A stretch of DNA of 64,000 bases from JAFGPS01 sp964628465 (GCA_964628465.1 CAZVOA010000002.1:248001-312000), one strand, 5' to 3'. Counted from the stretch's first letter, positions 25,296 through 34,912 are shown. Notes: generated by a model from the letters alone, not told the origin. A program made the numbers and translations.

Positions 25296-26294
25296 TTACT
25301 TAATCCAGTCCTTGAGTATAGGGGCGACTGCCTTTGCCCATATCTCATAACCTTCTGCATTGGGATGAAGATTGTCACTGTTAAAACCGATCACACTGCC
25401 ATCGGGCTTCAGGAATTTATCGTTGATGTTCGTGAAGAAGATGTGTTTTCCATCATGCAGTTTTGCGATAATCTTGTTGGCTTCCTCGTTCTTTATGCGA
25501 TTGGCATCACTTGCGTTGGCACCGCGTGGGAATATCGCCAGCAGCATGATCTTTGCATCCGGGAAATCTTTGCGCAGCTCAAGGACAATAGCGCCAACAC
25601 CTTCGGCAATCTCAGGTCCCGTGTTGCCCTGAAAGGCGTTATTCGTGCCAATCATCAGCATGATAGCTTTCGGCTTACCCTGACCTTCACCATTCTGCAA
25701 ACCCCAGAGAACGCCCTGTGTAGTGTCACCGCTGACTGCGAAATTGGCCACTTTAACATCGCCGAAATACTTTGCCTGCACTTCAGCACCAGTATTCTGC
25801 CAAAAGTCAGTGATGGAGTCACCCTCAAACAAAATATCAAAATCACCTTTCTTGGCAATATCGACGAATCCGTTATGTCGCTCAGTATTGCGTACCATAG
25901 TTTGAACCGGCGCGATAGCCGAATTGGCACGTGGAACCTGAACTGTCACGAGCGATGCGAATTTCTTCAACAGGTCCTTAACATCAGACTTATTTGTATC
26001 AATAAATCGCTTAAGCTCGGCATTTATTTGCTCAACTTCCTCTGTAGTTGGTCTTGGTATCGCAACTTCCGCAGGTACTGGAGCTGGCGGCCCGGCTGGA
26101 GCGGAAGAACCGCGTCCGAATCCACCCATCATTCCGCCGCCCATCATACCACCGCGGCCGCCCTGCATTGCGCCGCCTCTGGTAGCACCACCTCGTGTCG
26201 CACCGGCTGGGGCAGTCTGCGCCTGTGCTGTATATGCCATCAAAGCGCATAACATGGCGCAAACAATAAGTATCAACTTCGTTTTCTTACTCAT
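25296..26294 (-). CDS. Secreted SGNH/GDSL hydrolase with N-terminal Gly-rich tract, paralogue 2
   Basis: This 332-residue paralogue of 23174-24184 shares signal peptide, Gly-rich tract (DNA about 26100-26202) and catalytic blocks (FEGDSITDFW, GTNN, DNLHPNAEG). The ATG at 26294 has AAGGAG 8 bases upstream. The tract DNA is nearly identical to that of the paralogue over long stretches, consistent with a recent tandem duplication of an SGNH-esterase gene pair. It is predicted to act on substituted polysaccharides in the periplasm or outside. Confidence 0.85.
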   Translation of the reverse strand: MSKKTKLILIVCAMLCALMAYTAQAQTAPAGATRGGATRGGAMQGGRGGMMGGGMMGGFGRGSSAPAGPPAPVPAEVAIPRPTTEEVEQINAELKRFIDTNKSDVKDLLKKFASLVTVQVPRANSAIAPVQTMVRNTERHNGFVDIAKKGDFDILFEGDSITDFWQNTGAEVQAKYFGDVKVANFAVSGDTTQGVLWGLQNGEGQGKPKAIMLMIGTNNAFQGNTGPEIAEGVGAIVLELRKDFPDAKIMLLAIFPRGANASDANRIKNEEANKIIAKLHDGKHIFFTNINDKFLKPDGSVIGFNSDNLHPNAEGYEIWAKAVAPILKDWIK

Positions 26295-26377
26295 GACCAA
26301 TCTCCTTTTTAAATTAATTTTCATAGATTTCCAATAAACATTTATTATTACATATTCATTAACATTCTTTACTGCTA

Positions 26378-27796
26378 TTATTCAATTCCGAGTTCTTTCT
26401 GAATCTTTTCGAGCGGAACACCCTTGGTTTCCGGCATTACCAATAGAACCCATACAAGCTGGCCAACCATACATAGGCCGTATATCGCAAAAATTTTCCA
26501 GCCCAGTTGATCAGCAAACATAGGAAATGTTTGCGATATAATTGCGGCCATAATCCAATGAGTAAAACTGCCCAAAGCCTGCCCGCGAGCGCGCAAAGCA
26601 TTGGGAAATATTTCGCTGATAAAGACCCAGATGACCGCGCCTTGCCCAAAGGCATGAGCCGCAATAAAAACGATAAAACCAATTAATACGATTGTTCCGC
26701 CTGTACCGGAGTAAAAGCCCCACGCTACTACACTCAGGCTGATAATATAACCAATAGATCCGACCAGCATAAGTTTTTTGCGGCCAAAATGGTCTATTAC
26801 TAAAAGTGCCGCCATAGTAAATACAAGGTTGGTAAAACCGATTATCACAGATTGAGCAAGTGCGGATGTCCCCTCCGCTCCGGCCATTTCAAAAATTCGC
26901 TTGGTATAATATATCAGCGCGTTTATACCTGATAACTGGTTAAACATTGCAATCATAACAGCGAGCATAATTGGTCTCAAATATTTCCCCTGAAAGAAAG
27001 GTTCCTTCAAGCTCGCAGCGTGTTCAAGAAGAGACTGCCTAATCGCAATCAATTCCTCATCAATATTGCCGGTATCAGTGCCAACTATTTCTAATACACT
27101 ACGCGCTTCATCCTGTAAATTCTGTGCCATAAGCCATCGCGGGCTGCGCGGGATAAAATATAAAGTTACAAAAAACGCAGCCGCTGGAAAGGCTTCCACA
27201 CCGAACATCCATCGCCATTCCACCTCACCCAGATTTAGAATGCTGATAATCCAATTGGACAGATATGCCAGCAAAATTCCCAGAACGATATTAAACTGAG
27301 TGATTGCTACAAGTCTGCCGCGGACACGAGCAGGTGAAATTTCAGCAATATACATAGGTGAGATAACCGATGCACCGCCTACAGCTAAACCGCCTATAAA
27401 TCGGAAAACACTAAATGAAACCGCTCCCCATGCCCAGGCACTGCCAACCGCTGAAACAAAATATAAAACACCTAATATCTTCAGGATAGAACGCCGGCCG
27501 TAACGGTCGGCTGGTTTTCCAAATAATACAGAACCGATAACCGTGCCGATAAGTGCGCTTACGACCAATGCGCCATGCCAGAAAGACGTCCTCTGAAGCA
27601 TTGACAGAGTTCCTTCGCTTTCAGCAGTGACTACTTCTGGACGGCCAAAAAACTGAGCCATCGATTGATATTGTCCGTTATACAATTTCTCCAGTGTCTT
27701 TTCGGCTCCGGAGATAACTGCTGTATCGAATCCAAATAACAATCCACCTAAAGCCGCGACGATAGCACTTCTCAGCAATATTCCCTTAATACCCAT
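26378..27796 (-). CDS. MFS sugar porter (XylE/GLUT family)
   Basis: This transporter of about 472 residues has 12 spans and clear sugar-porter signatures: GFDTAVISGAE near the N-terminus, DRYGRRSIL after span 2, the PMYIAEISPARVRGR stretch, QLSGINALIYY in span 7, and PETKGVPLE at the C-terminus. There is a larger loop after span 1. The family moves glucose, xylose, arabinose or similar by H+ symport or facilitation. The start is set at the ATG at 27796 with AGGA about 8 bases away; an ATG at 27820 overlaps the stop of the kinase gene (TGATG) and remains possible. It is coupled to the fructokinase-like gene. Confidence 0.9.
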   Translation of the reverse strand: MGIKGILLRSAIVAALGGLLFGFDTAVISGAEKTLEKLYNGQYQSMAQFFGRPEVVTAESEGTLSMLQRTSFWHGALVVSALIGTVIGSVLFGKPADRYGRRSILKILGVLYFVSAVGSAWAWGAVSFSVFRFIGGLAVGGASVISPMYIAEISPARVRGRLVAITQFNIVLGILLAYLSNWIISILNLGEVEWRWMFGVEAFPAAAFFVTLYFIPRSPRWLMAQNLQDEARSVLEIVGTDTGNIDEELIAIRQSLLEHAASLKEPFFQGKYLRPIMLAVMIAMFNQLSGINALIYYTKRIFEMAGAEGTSALAQSVIIGFTNLVFTMAALLVIDHFGRKKLMLVGSIGYIISLSVVAWGFYSGTGGTIVLIGFIVFIAAHAFGQGAVIWVFISEIFPNALRARGQALGSFTHWIMAAIISQTFPMFADQLGWKIFAIYGLCMVGQLVWVLLVMPETKGVPLEKIQKELGIE

Positions 27797-27819
27797 TTGC
27801 ATTCTTCCTTTTACAAACA

Positions 27820-28713
27820 TCAAAAATTTGCAAATTCATAAATTAACGAATCCGGCAAGACTGGACTTGCTCCAAATTGCGAACAAACATACGCAGCTAC
27901 AGAATTGGCAAGTCTATTAATTTGTTCCAATGGCAACTTATGCAGTATTCCAAATGCCAGAACAGCGGTATAAGAATCCCCGGCACCTACTGTATCTACA
28001 ATCTTTGTCTTAATACCGGGACAATCACAGCAGATTTGGTGATTTTTCAATAAAGCGCCTTCGGCGCCGCGTGTCAATGCGATATAATCCAATTCATAAC
28101 GTTCTTGTAATTCGCTAAGAGCATCCTGAATTGATGAAGGTAATTTCAAAATATTTTGTAAAATGATAAGTTCTCCATCGTTGAGTTTCAAGACATTTGC
28201 TGCCTGTAAAGACTTCTCAATAATTTCGGATGAATAGTACTGCTGGCGCAAATTGATATCAAAAATTCTCAGGCAATCATGTTTAGTGTGGTGAAGAAAT
28301 TCCTGAATGGAAAAGCATGAATGCAAAGAACGCTGCGCCAGCGTACCAAAACAAACTGCATCGACTTTGCCTGCTAATTCTATTAATTGATCCGTCCACT
28401 GAATATGATCCCAGGCAACATTTTCAGTGAGAGTAAAATTCGGAACACCCAGCGAATCAAGTGAAACATGGGCAGCTCCGGTAGGATAACTGACCTGTTG
28501 GATATATTTGGTTGAAAGTCCTGCCCGCGTTAGCTTATCGAGTATTTTACGCCCATCAGCATCCTGGCCTACAGCACTGACAGGGTAAGCATTTAAGCCC
28601 AGTTGCTGTGCATGGAAAGTGAAATTCACAGGTGCGCCGCCCAATTGTTTGCCTTCGGGTAAAACATCAAACAGCACTTCGCCAATACCTGCAATAGTAA
28701 ATGTTTCTGTCAT
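27820..28713 (-). CDS. PfkB-family carbohydrate kinase (fructokinase-like)
   Basis: This 297-residue ribokinase-family protein has the N-terminal GEVLFDVLPEGKQLGGAPVN motif typical of fructokinases and the C-terminal DTVGAGDSYTA motif with the catalytic Asp and anion hole. It would phosphorylate a free sugar, most likely fructose, in the cytoplasm. The same cluster encodes sucrose phosphorylase, which releases fructose, so the two give a complete route from sucrose to glucose-1-phosphate and fructose-6-phosphate. The ATG at 28713 is preferred over upstream TTG/GTG codons. It lies directly after the DUF1080 gene. Confidence 0.88.
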   Translation of the reverse strand: MTETFTIAGIGEVLFDVLPEGKQLGGAPVNFTFHAQQLGLNAYPVSAVGQDADGRKILDKLTRAGLSTKYIQQVSYPTGAAHVSLDSLGVPNFTLTENVAWDHIQWTDQLIELAGKVDAVCFGTLAQRSLHSCFSIQEFLHHTKHDCLRIFDINLRQQYYSSEIIEKSLQAANVLKLNDGELIILQNILKLPSSIQDALSELQERYELDYIALTRGAEGALLKNHQICCDCPGIKTKIVDTVGAGDSYTAVLAFGILHKLPLEQINRLANSVAAYVCSQFGASPVLPDSLIYEFANF

Positions 28714-28725
28714 TATCATCACCAA

Positions 28726-29631
28726 TCAGGCATCATAGCCTTTCAAACGGCGTATCCAGATGTTTCGATACCATGAAGGTCCGGCGTGACCCTGTAAAGT
28801 TAACGGGAGTTCAGATGCATGGGCCCTGTAAGATGCAAGTGGTTCGCGAGCCGTAGCACCAAGAAGTTCAGCCTTGTTATGGACCATTACACCATTCCAG
28901 AACAATGTTATGAATGCCGGTTTGACTACAGTTTCTCCGTCAAACTTCGGTGCCTCGAAAACAAAATCGAAGGAATTCCACTGTCCTTCCGGCACAGAAG
29001 GATTTACCATCGGCGGATACACCCCATAAATAGCGCCTGCGCCGCCATCGGCATAGGTCACATTATCATAACTCGAAAGAATCTGTACCTCGTATTGCCC
29101 CATAAAGATTATACCGCTATTGCCGCGTTGCTGGCCCACTCTGTTAGGGTCGTCAACCGGCGGAATCATCCATTCGATATGAAGCTGAATGTCACCAAAA
29201 CTTTCTTTACTTGTCAAACCTCCAGTCATTTCCAGATGGCCTTCAACAATGTTACCGCGAGCTTCGCTTGCAGCACCGCCGCGACTGCCGCCTGTCCACT
29301 GCGAGAGGTCTTTACCATCAAATAACATGATTGCATCAGAAGGTGCTGATGATGTTGGAAGCGGCTGTCCTGGGGTGACTTTGCGAGGCTGCGGCCTGTC
29401 ATGGTCATGAACCAGCCATTTCTGGCCGGGAAGTTGACTGCCAACGGGACTGCCTGCAAAATGCGGATCTACGTTGCCACCTCTTCCAAAACCTCTGCCA
29501 GCGCCAAACGAAGGCATACCGCCGCGAGATGGAACTTGTGTAGTCTCGGCTCCTTTCGCAAGAGACGTCAGCGCCGTAACGGCAGGTACTGACACTACAA
29601 CCTGTTGAATGAATGATCTTCTATCTAACAT
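28726..29631 (-). CDS. Secreted DUF1080 (3-keto-disaccharide hydrolase family) protein
   Basis: This 301-residue protein has a Tat-like N-terminus (DRRSFIQQ then a hydrophobic run), a short Gly/Arg-rich tract (DNA about 29455-29525) and a DUF1080 domain beginning at LFDGKDLSQW, with DIQLHIEWMIP and GNSGIIF typical of this concanavalin-like fold. Members hydrolyse 3-keto-glycosides or are uncharacterised; they abound in Planctomycetota next to Gfo/Idh/MocA oxidoreductases, as here (gene at 29691). Together they suggest an oxidise-then-cleave step on disaccharides. GGAGG lies upstream of the ATG. Confidence 0.85.
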   Translation of the reverse strand: MLDRRSFIQQVVVSVPAVTALTSLAKGAETTQVPSRGGMPSFGAGRGFGRGGNVDPHFAGSPVGSQLPGQKWLVHDHDRPQPRKVTPGQPLPTSSAPSDAIMLFDGKDLSQWTGGSRGGAASEARGNIVEGHLEMTGGLTSKESFGDIQLHIEWMIPPVDDPNRVGQQRGNSGIIFMGQYEVQILSSYDNVTYADGGAGAIYGVYPPMVNPSVPEGQWNSFDFVFEAPKFDGETVVKPAFITLFWNGVMVHNKAELLGATAREPLASYRAHASELPLTLQGHAGPSWYRNIWIRRLKGYDA

Positions 29632-29690
29632 TTTATAATAACCTCCTATTAAGCTTAATGAACAAAAAACCGTTCTGAATTTTCTTTGAG

Positions 29691-31085
29691 TTAAATCGTA
29701 ATATCTTTAAGTTCCCAGCCTTTACGGAATTTCGGTTTGATAAATTCATTAGCTTTTTCATTATTAGTGAAACGCATATTTTTACCATCCCATATAAGTT
29801 TTTCGTTCGGGAAACGCCAACTTATTGTCGCGAGCAGCATCCATTCAGCATACGGCCCGGCTATATTGAAATTCGAACATGGTGAGTCACCACCTTTGCA
29901 GGCCTGTATCCAGTCCTGGAAGTGGTTGCCAACACGCTTCAAGACCTCTGGTGGTCTTTTATAACCTTCCATCTTTGAAAGTGGAAGAATGCTTACTGAT
30001 TCGCCTCTGCCGCGAGTACCTACAAAACCTTTTGTTCCAACAAATATCTCATTAAAACCCTGGATATCCTCTTGTGTCAATCCAGCCGGCGGCGTTATGT
30101 TTCTGGCCATATTTCCTTCATACCAGAAGATTTTTACCGGAGGCATTTTTTTACTTTTATCCATCGGATGCTCTCGCTCAGGGAACTCTGTCACACACGA
30201 ATAGTGAGGATACGTAACAGGATTTGCTCCTTCCACGGCAGTGCAGGTGACACTCGTGGGTCTTGTGTTACTAAGATTCAAAGCCCAGTTAGCCGGTCCA
30301 AGCTGATGAATACCCCAGTCTCCAATCATCATCGTACCGTATTCAAGAAAACCTCGCCAGTTTGATGGATGGATTCGCGAACTATAAGTATGCTCCCCTG
30401 AACGACCTTGCCAGAGGTCCCAGTTCATAGTTTGTGGTATTTCTTCAACCTGTGGCCATTCCGTTATTCCACGTGCAAAACCGCTGCTATTCCAGGAATG
30501 TACCTCAGTGACATCACCGATGTCACCATTCCAGATAATTTCACAGGCTATGCGAGTCGCTACTGCAGAATATCCCTGGTTACCCATTTGGGTGATTACT
30601 TTAGGATATTTTTTTTGTGCCTTGGTCAGAAGACGAGCCTCCCAGACTGTCTGGGTTAGCGGTTTCTGGCAATGAACAGCTATACCTCGCTCCATAGCAT
30701 AAAGTGCAACTGATGCATGCATAAAATCCGGTATAGTAATTGTTATTGCATCGAGGTTCTTCTGCTCTTTGTCTAACATTCTTCTAAAATCTTTGTATAG
30801 TGCAGCTTTAGGATAATATTGAGAAAATATCGGTCCCGCCTGAGCCTCGTCCACGTCACAGAGTGCATAAATATTTTCACTGCTGACACCTCGAACATCG
30901 TTGGCGCCCTGCATACCGCCGCAGCCTACGCAGCCAATATTAATCTTGTCACTTGGAGCTTTCTGGCCTGAACCCGCCAGAACGTGTCGAGGTACTATTG
31001 TGAAAGCTGCTAAAGCAGCTCCGGCACCCACAAATTCTCGTCGGGTCAGTTTTATTTGTTTGCCGCTTTTTTTATTGTCATTCAT
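29691..31085 (-). CDS. Gfo/Idh/MocA-family oxidoreductase with Tat signal
   Basis: This 464-residue NAD(P)-dependent oxidoreductase has a Tat signal (LTRREFVGAGAALAAF) and a Rossmann domain beginning INIGCVGCGG. The family EKP motif appears as CQKPL. The C-terminal domain contains GDWGIHQLG and ends near residue 450. Such secreted members occur widely in Planctomycetota and act on sugars or glycosides with tightly bound cofactor. Its neighbour encodes DUF1080, pointing to 3-keto-glycoside chemistry. The exact substrate cannot be told. Confidence 0.88.
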   Translation of the reverse strand: MNDNKKSGKQIKLTRREFVGAGAALAAFTIVPRHVLAGSGQKAPSDKINIGCVGCGGMQGANDVRGVSSENIYALCDVDEAQAGPIFSQYYPKAALYKDFRRMLDKEQKNLDAITITIPDFMHASVALYAMERGIAVHCQKPLTQTVWEARLLTKAQKKYPKVITQMGNQGYSAVATRIACEIIWNGDIGDVTEVHSWNSSGFARGITEWPQVEEIPQTMNWDLWQGRSGEHTYSSRIHPSNWRGFLEYGTMMIGDWGIHQLGPANWALNLSNTRPTSVTCTAVEGANPVTYPHYSCVTEFPEREHPMDKSKKMPPVKIFWYEGNMARNITPPAGLTQEDIQGFNEIFVGTKGFVGTRGRGESVSILPLSKMEGYKRPPEVLKRVGNHFQDWIQACKGGDSPCSNFNIAGPYAEWMLLATISWRFPNEKLIWDGKNMRFTNNEKANEFIKPKFRKGWELKDITI

Positions 31086-31137
31086 AAATATGCCCCTTGA
31101 TTTTGAAATAGAATTACTGCATTAAAGTTCATTTCTA

Positions 31138-31743
31138 TCAGTCATTATATTTAAATCCGCCTTCTGGAATGGTATAACTGGTTCCACGTCGGCCTCCCAT
31201 CATGCCGCCCCCACGATTGGATGAAGCTTCTGCTTCTTTAGCCAGTACTTCAAGGCGTAATGTCAGCTTTGCAGCTTCTTCCTGTTTTGCAAGAGTAAGA
31301 AGTTCCGAAATAACTGCAGATGTCAGACTGGTTCCCGCCCTGCCGCTGGCACTGGCACTACCAAGAGAGGAAAGGGTCTTTTGAATATTGTTGATAGCGT
31401 CACTTTCGGGTGCATATACATCCATAAACTTTGTAAGGTTAGACCCTTCGAGTTTTGCAATGTTCGGATCTTTTTCCGGAGATTTCTCAATAGCTTCTTT
31501 CAGGGCTGCGACTTGTTTTTCAAGTTCTTTTACTGAGGCAAGTCTTTCTTCTTTTGTCGGGCGTTTTTCAATTCTCATACCTCTGCCCATACCACTACCC
31601 ATCATACTGCCGCCCATTCCTTCAAGACCCACCTGGCCGCCTCCAAAACCGCCACCAGCCCCGCTTGAGGGTTGTCCAAATAATGAACAATCAATCGCTA
31701 AAAATAATATTATTGCGACAATTAAAACAAAATATTTATTCAT
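31138..31743 (-). CDS. Small secreted protein with Gly-rich N-terminus and coiled coil
   Basis: This 201-residue protein of unknown function has a signal peptide (to about residue 23), then a Gly/Met tract (GGGFGGGQ...GGSMMGSGMGRGM, DNA about 31575-31672), then a charged helical region (residues 60-95, KEERLASVKELEKQVAALKEAIEK) likely to form a coiled coil, and a last Gly-rich patch near the C-terminus (RGGGMMGGRRG). There is no catalytic motif. A strong GGAGG is present. It lies between Gfo/Idh/MocA and the ceramidase-like gene. It could be a matrix or scaffold protein that shares the tract found in neighbouring enzymes. Confidence 0.7.
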   Translation of the reverse strand: MNKYFVLIVAIILFLAIDCSLFGQPSSGAGGGFGGGQVGLEGMGGSMMGSGMGRGMRIEKRPTKEERLASVKELEKQVAALKEAIEKSPEKDPNIAKLEGSNLTKFMDVYAPESDAINNIQKTLSSLGSASASGRAGTSLTSAVISELLTLAKQEEAAKLTLRLEVLAKEAEASSNRGGGMMGGRRGTSYTIPEGGFKYND

Positions 31744-31832
31744 AATAATAACCTCCTCATAAAAGTATCAACACTTTATTTAGCGGTATTCATCCATTTT
31801 ACATTATCAAACAATAACATAATTTTGTGTAA

Positions 31833-31866
31833 GTCTCCGGCACAAGTTGTTCATTGTGCCGGAGAC
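31833..31866 (-). terminator. Hairpin downstream of the ceramidase-like gene
   Basis: A perfect 13-bp stem GTCTCCGGCACAA/TTGTGCCGGAGAC (31833-31845/31854-31866) lies 24 bp after the stop of the leftward ceramidase-like gene. No good U-run follows, so termination may be partial and allow read-through to the downstream genes. Confidence 0.55.
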
Positions 31867-31889
31867 ATCTTAACTAATATTAACTTTTT

Positions 31890-33425
31890 TTATTTCGCTT
31901 GCTTGACTTCATTAATCAGATCAAGAAGTCCGTTGACAATTCCGGTCTCTGCATAGCCTGGCTTGCATCTCGCCGACAGAACCTCAAAGGTTAGACGTCC
32001 ATACGCGGCATCATCAGGAATATATCCGGTATTACTGCTTCCATTTGCCATTGACACAAAGATTGAACGAGCATAAGGTGACTCTTTCTTGAATCTCTGG
32101 GCAATCATGTTATAGATTTCCGCGCTGCCGCCGCCAATAGCAATGTCATCTATCATCAGAAGACTCAAACGAAGTGAGACGTCGGCTGTATCTTCGTAAG
32201 TAGCCTCGACTCCCGCACGCTGGTTACCGCTGGTTCTTCTGCGACCAGGTAAGCTGATCGTCTTTTGATCTGCTGCTATTTTGCCGCTGGTTGACATATA
32301 ATTCGGATCCATTAATCGCATAACACGCTTTACCTCTTCGCCCATAAACTGGCCCATGGATTTAATCATCATCTTCTGTTGGTCCAGCAATTTCTTAACA
32401 GTGGGATCCTGCTTGTTCAAACCTGCTCCGCCGGAAGGCATGGAATTGCTGATGTCCTGTCCGCGTTCTGCGTATTCTTTAATGCGAATGTTACGCAAAT
32501 CAAATGTCTGCTGGAAATAAATCGGATTCTGATCACCCTGAGCTCCGACCGAGAAAAGTGCTACGCATTTATCGTCAAAGGAATCCTCGATATACCTTTC
32601 AGCTTCGCCGGGCCAATCGCCGCTAACCATATCGGTGTTACCTGTCACTACAGCGTGACATGCATAATTAAAATAGACGGCAATAGGTTCGCCGGTAAGT
32701 GTTTCAAATTTGATTACCGCAACGGTTTTGTCTGACGGACCCTCGTAATTTGCGCCTTCCCACCAGTTGTGTGTCTTGGGATCGATAATGTCACGCTGTA
32801 CGTTGATGTAAGAAACACCTGTTCCATAACCAATACGTGCAAGCTGAAGTTTTCCCTTGGCCTCTTTGATAAGGTTGACTATTTGATCGACTGAAGCTGA
32901 TCCTGAGCCGCTGTGTGTGTGCGTAGGATTAGTGAAAAGATTTTTAGCGGGAATTCCCAATTCCTGTTCTATTCTTGCCCCTACTCCAGTCCATATATTA
33001 TCCCCTACGCCAGCGGCATCCACTGAGAGCAGTACAGCACTGGTTGTACCGTTATCGATTACGATTGCCCTTGCATAGAGATGATCGAGAATGCCATCTG
33101 CGCCTGGATATCCGCCACTCGCTCCGCCGCCCATCATTCCACCGCGACCGCCGCCCATCATTCCACCACGACCAGCAGTTGCAGCACCACCACCGCGACC
33201 TACAGCATTGGCATCACCAGGTGCACCGGCAGCAGCTCCGCCGCGTCCCATCATACCGCCTCTTCCGCCCATCATACCTCCGCGACCACCACCGCTGGAC
33301 AAGTCGGGTGTGATATCTACTTTAGCCGCACCTACCTTGAAACTTCCAGCAGGAGACTGCGCAAAAATACTACATGGAAGCATAATAACCAAAACTGTAA
33401 GAATAATAATCTGAATTTTTTTCAT
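31890..33425 (-). CDS. Secreted neutral/alkaline ceramidase-like protein with Gly-rich insert
   Basis: This 511-residue protein has a signal peptide (to IFAQ) and the neutral/alkaline non-lysosomal ceramidase N-terminal domain: GAAKVDITPD, NPTHTHSGSGS (metal-binding histidines), SGDWPGEAERYIE and GAQGDQNP. A Gly/Met/Arg tract of about 60 residues (DNA 33118-33300) splits the domain between DITPD and the GILDHLYARAIV strand. The C-terminal ceramidase beta-domain appears absent. Planctomycetal members lie in polysaccharide loci and their substrate is unknown. AAAGGAG precedes the ATG. Confidence 0.82.
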   Translation of the reverse strand: MKKIQIIILTVLVIMLPCSIFAQSPAGSFKVGAAKVDITPDLSSGGGRGGMMGGRGGMMGRGGAAAGAPGDANAVGRGGGAATAGRGGMMGGGRGGMMGGGASGGYPGADGILDHLYARAIVIDNGTTSAVLLSVDAAGVGDNIWTGVGARIEQELGIPAKNLFTNPTHTHSGSGSASVDQIVNLIKEAKGKLQLARIGYGTGVSYINVQRDIIDPKTHNWWEGANYEGPSDKTVAVIKFETLTGEPIAVYFNYACHAVVTGNTDMVSGDWPGEAERYIEDSFDDKCVALFSVGAQGDQNPIYFQQTFDLRNIRIKEYAERGQDISNSMPSGGAGLNKQDPTVKKLLDQQKMMIKSMGQFMGEEVKRVMRLMDPNYMSTSGKIAADQKTISLPGRRRTSGNQRAGVEATYEDTADVSLRLSLLMIDDIAIGGGSAEIYNMIAQRFKKESPYARSIFVSMANGSSNTGYIPDDAAYGRLTFEVLSARCKPGYAETGIVNGLLDLINEVKQAK

Positions 33426-33510
33426 CTTTGTTACTCCTTTTCTTGAATAATACCTTTTTATTTGAGCGATTTTTGTATCGTTGTTTCAACAATTTGATTC
33501 ATAATTCATC

Positions 33511-34896
33511 CTACTTAGAATCGGAATTGCGACGCTCGGACAACTCGGATTCAATTTGCGCCAATTTAGCTCGATCAATCTTATAGAAAAGCATCGCAAT
33601 AGCACCCAGTAAGAAAAATATAGCAGGTATAAGATTAAACATTAACCGAATGCCAATAATTGCTTTGGCCGTCTGTGCTTGATCAGCAACATAGCCGAAG
33701 GCGGCAAGTACATATCCCGGTATCGCGGCTCCAAAAGCGATCCCGATCTTTAGCGAAAACATCGAAGCCGCAACGATGAGTCCTGAAGTTCTCTTACCGG
33801 TCTGCCATTCACCAAATTCGGCGCAATCGGTGTACATTGAGAACAATAAAGTAATCGTAATTCCGAAAGTCATGAATCCCAAAGTGTGAACTGCAACTAT
33901 AAAGCCATAATATTCAGGCGGTATCAAATAAGAAACTACAAGCAGTGCTATATTCAAAATATTTACGGCAAAAACCAGATGATGTTTATTGAAGCGTGAC
34001 ACCAGGTATGGTGTGATTAATGCGCCTACCAGTTGACCGATAAAACCCGATGATGTAAATATCGAGGTTCGATCAAAAATCCAGAAAATCTTGGTACCAT
34101 CATCGAGCATATAATACTTGAGATAATACATGATAGAGGATTGACGTGAGAGCAGACCAATGACAATGAGTATTCCTCCTGCAACAAGCGCCAACCATGA
34201 TTTGTTTTTTAGAATTTCGCTGAAATCCTGTCGTACGCTTGAAGTATGCGGCTTGAGTTTGATTCGTTCTCTCGTTGTTACGAACGTAATCCAGAAAAGC
34301 ACTACCGAAAGAATCGCAAAAATAATGATAGTCAGGCGAAATCCGAGCAGTTCATTATCGCCACCCAGCAATTTTGTCAATGGTGTGGTAAAAGCAGCAA
34401 CAGTCATCGAGCCGAGAGAAGCCAGAATGAAACGATACTGTGTTGCCTTGGTTCGCTCTTTTGCTACCGGTGAAATAACCGCAAGCAGCGCCGAGTATGG
34501 TACGTTTATAGCTGTATAAGCCAACATTATCGCAGAGTAGGTAATGTAAGCATAAATGAGCTTGCCGATATAGGAAAAATTCGGCCCCAGAAACAGTATA
34601 TAACCCAATAGCCCATAGGGAATTGCAACCCATAGAAGATAAGGTCTGTACCTGCCCCATTTGGTATTGGTACGATCTGCAATGAGACCCATCGCCGGGT
34701 CTGTGATAGCATCAATAATCTTGGTCACGAGCATCATCGTACCAACTGCTGCCGGCATCAGGCCAAAAATATCCGTGTAATAGTAGAGTAAAAACAGTCC
34801 AAAGAAACCCATATAAAAATTGGAGGCCATATCTCCAAGACCATAACCAACTTTTTCCTTAAAAGACAGAGGAGCGGTTTCAGACAATTTTTCCAT
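33511..34896 (-). CDS. GPH-family sugar:cation symporter (MelB/XynB-like MFS)
   Basis: This 461-residue transporter has 12 spans and the glycoside-pentoside-hexuronide family patterns: KVGYGLGDMASNFY at the start, YYTDIFGL, ADRTNTKWGRYRPYLL after span 2, and DCAEFGEWQTGKRTSGL in the second half. It directly follows the sucrose phosphorylase gene, so it is probably the sucrose or related glycoside importer. I take the ATG at 34896 (MEKLSE), just past the stop of the upstream gene; a start at 34944 would overlap it by 32 bp. Confidence 0.88.
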   Translation of the reverse strand: MEKLSETAPLSFKEKVGYGLGDMASNFYMGFFGLFLLYYYTDIFGLMPAAVGTMMLVTKIIDAITDPAMGLIADRTNTKWGRYRPYLLWVAIPYGLLGYILFLGPNFSYIGKLIYAYITYSAIMLAYTAINVPYSALLAVISPVAKERTKATQYRFILASLGSMTVAAFTTPLTKLLGGDNELLGFRLTIIIFAILSVVLFWITFVTTRERIKLKPHTSSVRQDFSEILKNKSWLALVAGGILIVIGLLSRQSSIMYYLKYYMLDDGTKIFWIFDRTSIFTSSGFIGQLVGALITPYLVSRFNKHHLVFAVNILNIALLVVSYLIPPEYYGFIVAVHTLGFMTFGITITLLFSMYTDCAEFGEWQTGKRTSGLIVAASMFSLKIGIAFGAAIPGYVLAAFGYVADQAQTAKAIIGIRLMFNLIPAIFFLLGAIAMLFYKIDRAKLAQIESELSERRNSDSK

Positions 34897-34912
34897 ATCT
34901 AACTCACTTTCT

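Noticed and set aside
23174..26294. Mobile element causing the duplicated SGNH/esterase genes
   Set aside because: No transposase, terminal inverted repeats or target-site duplications were seen; ordinary tandem duplication explains it.
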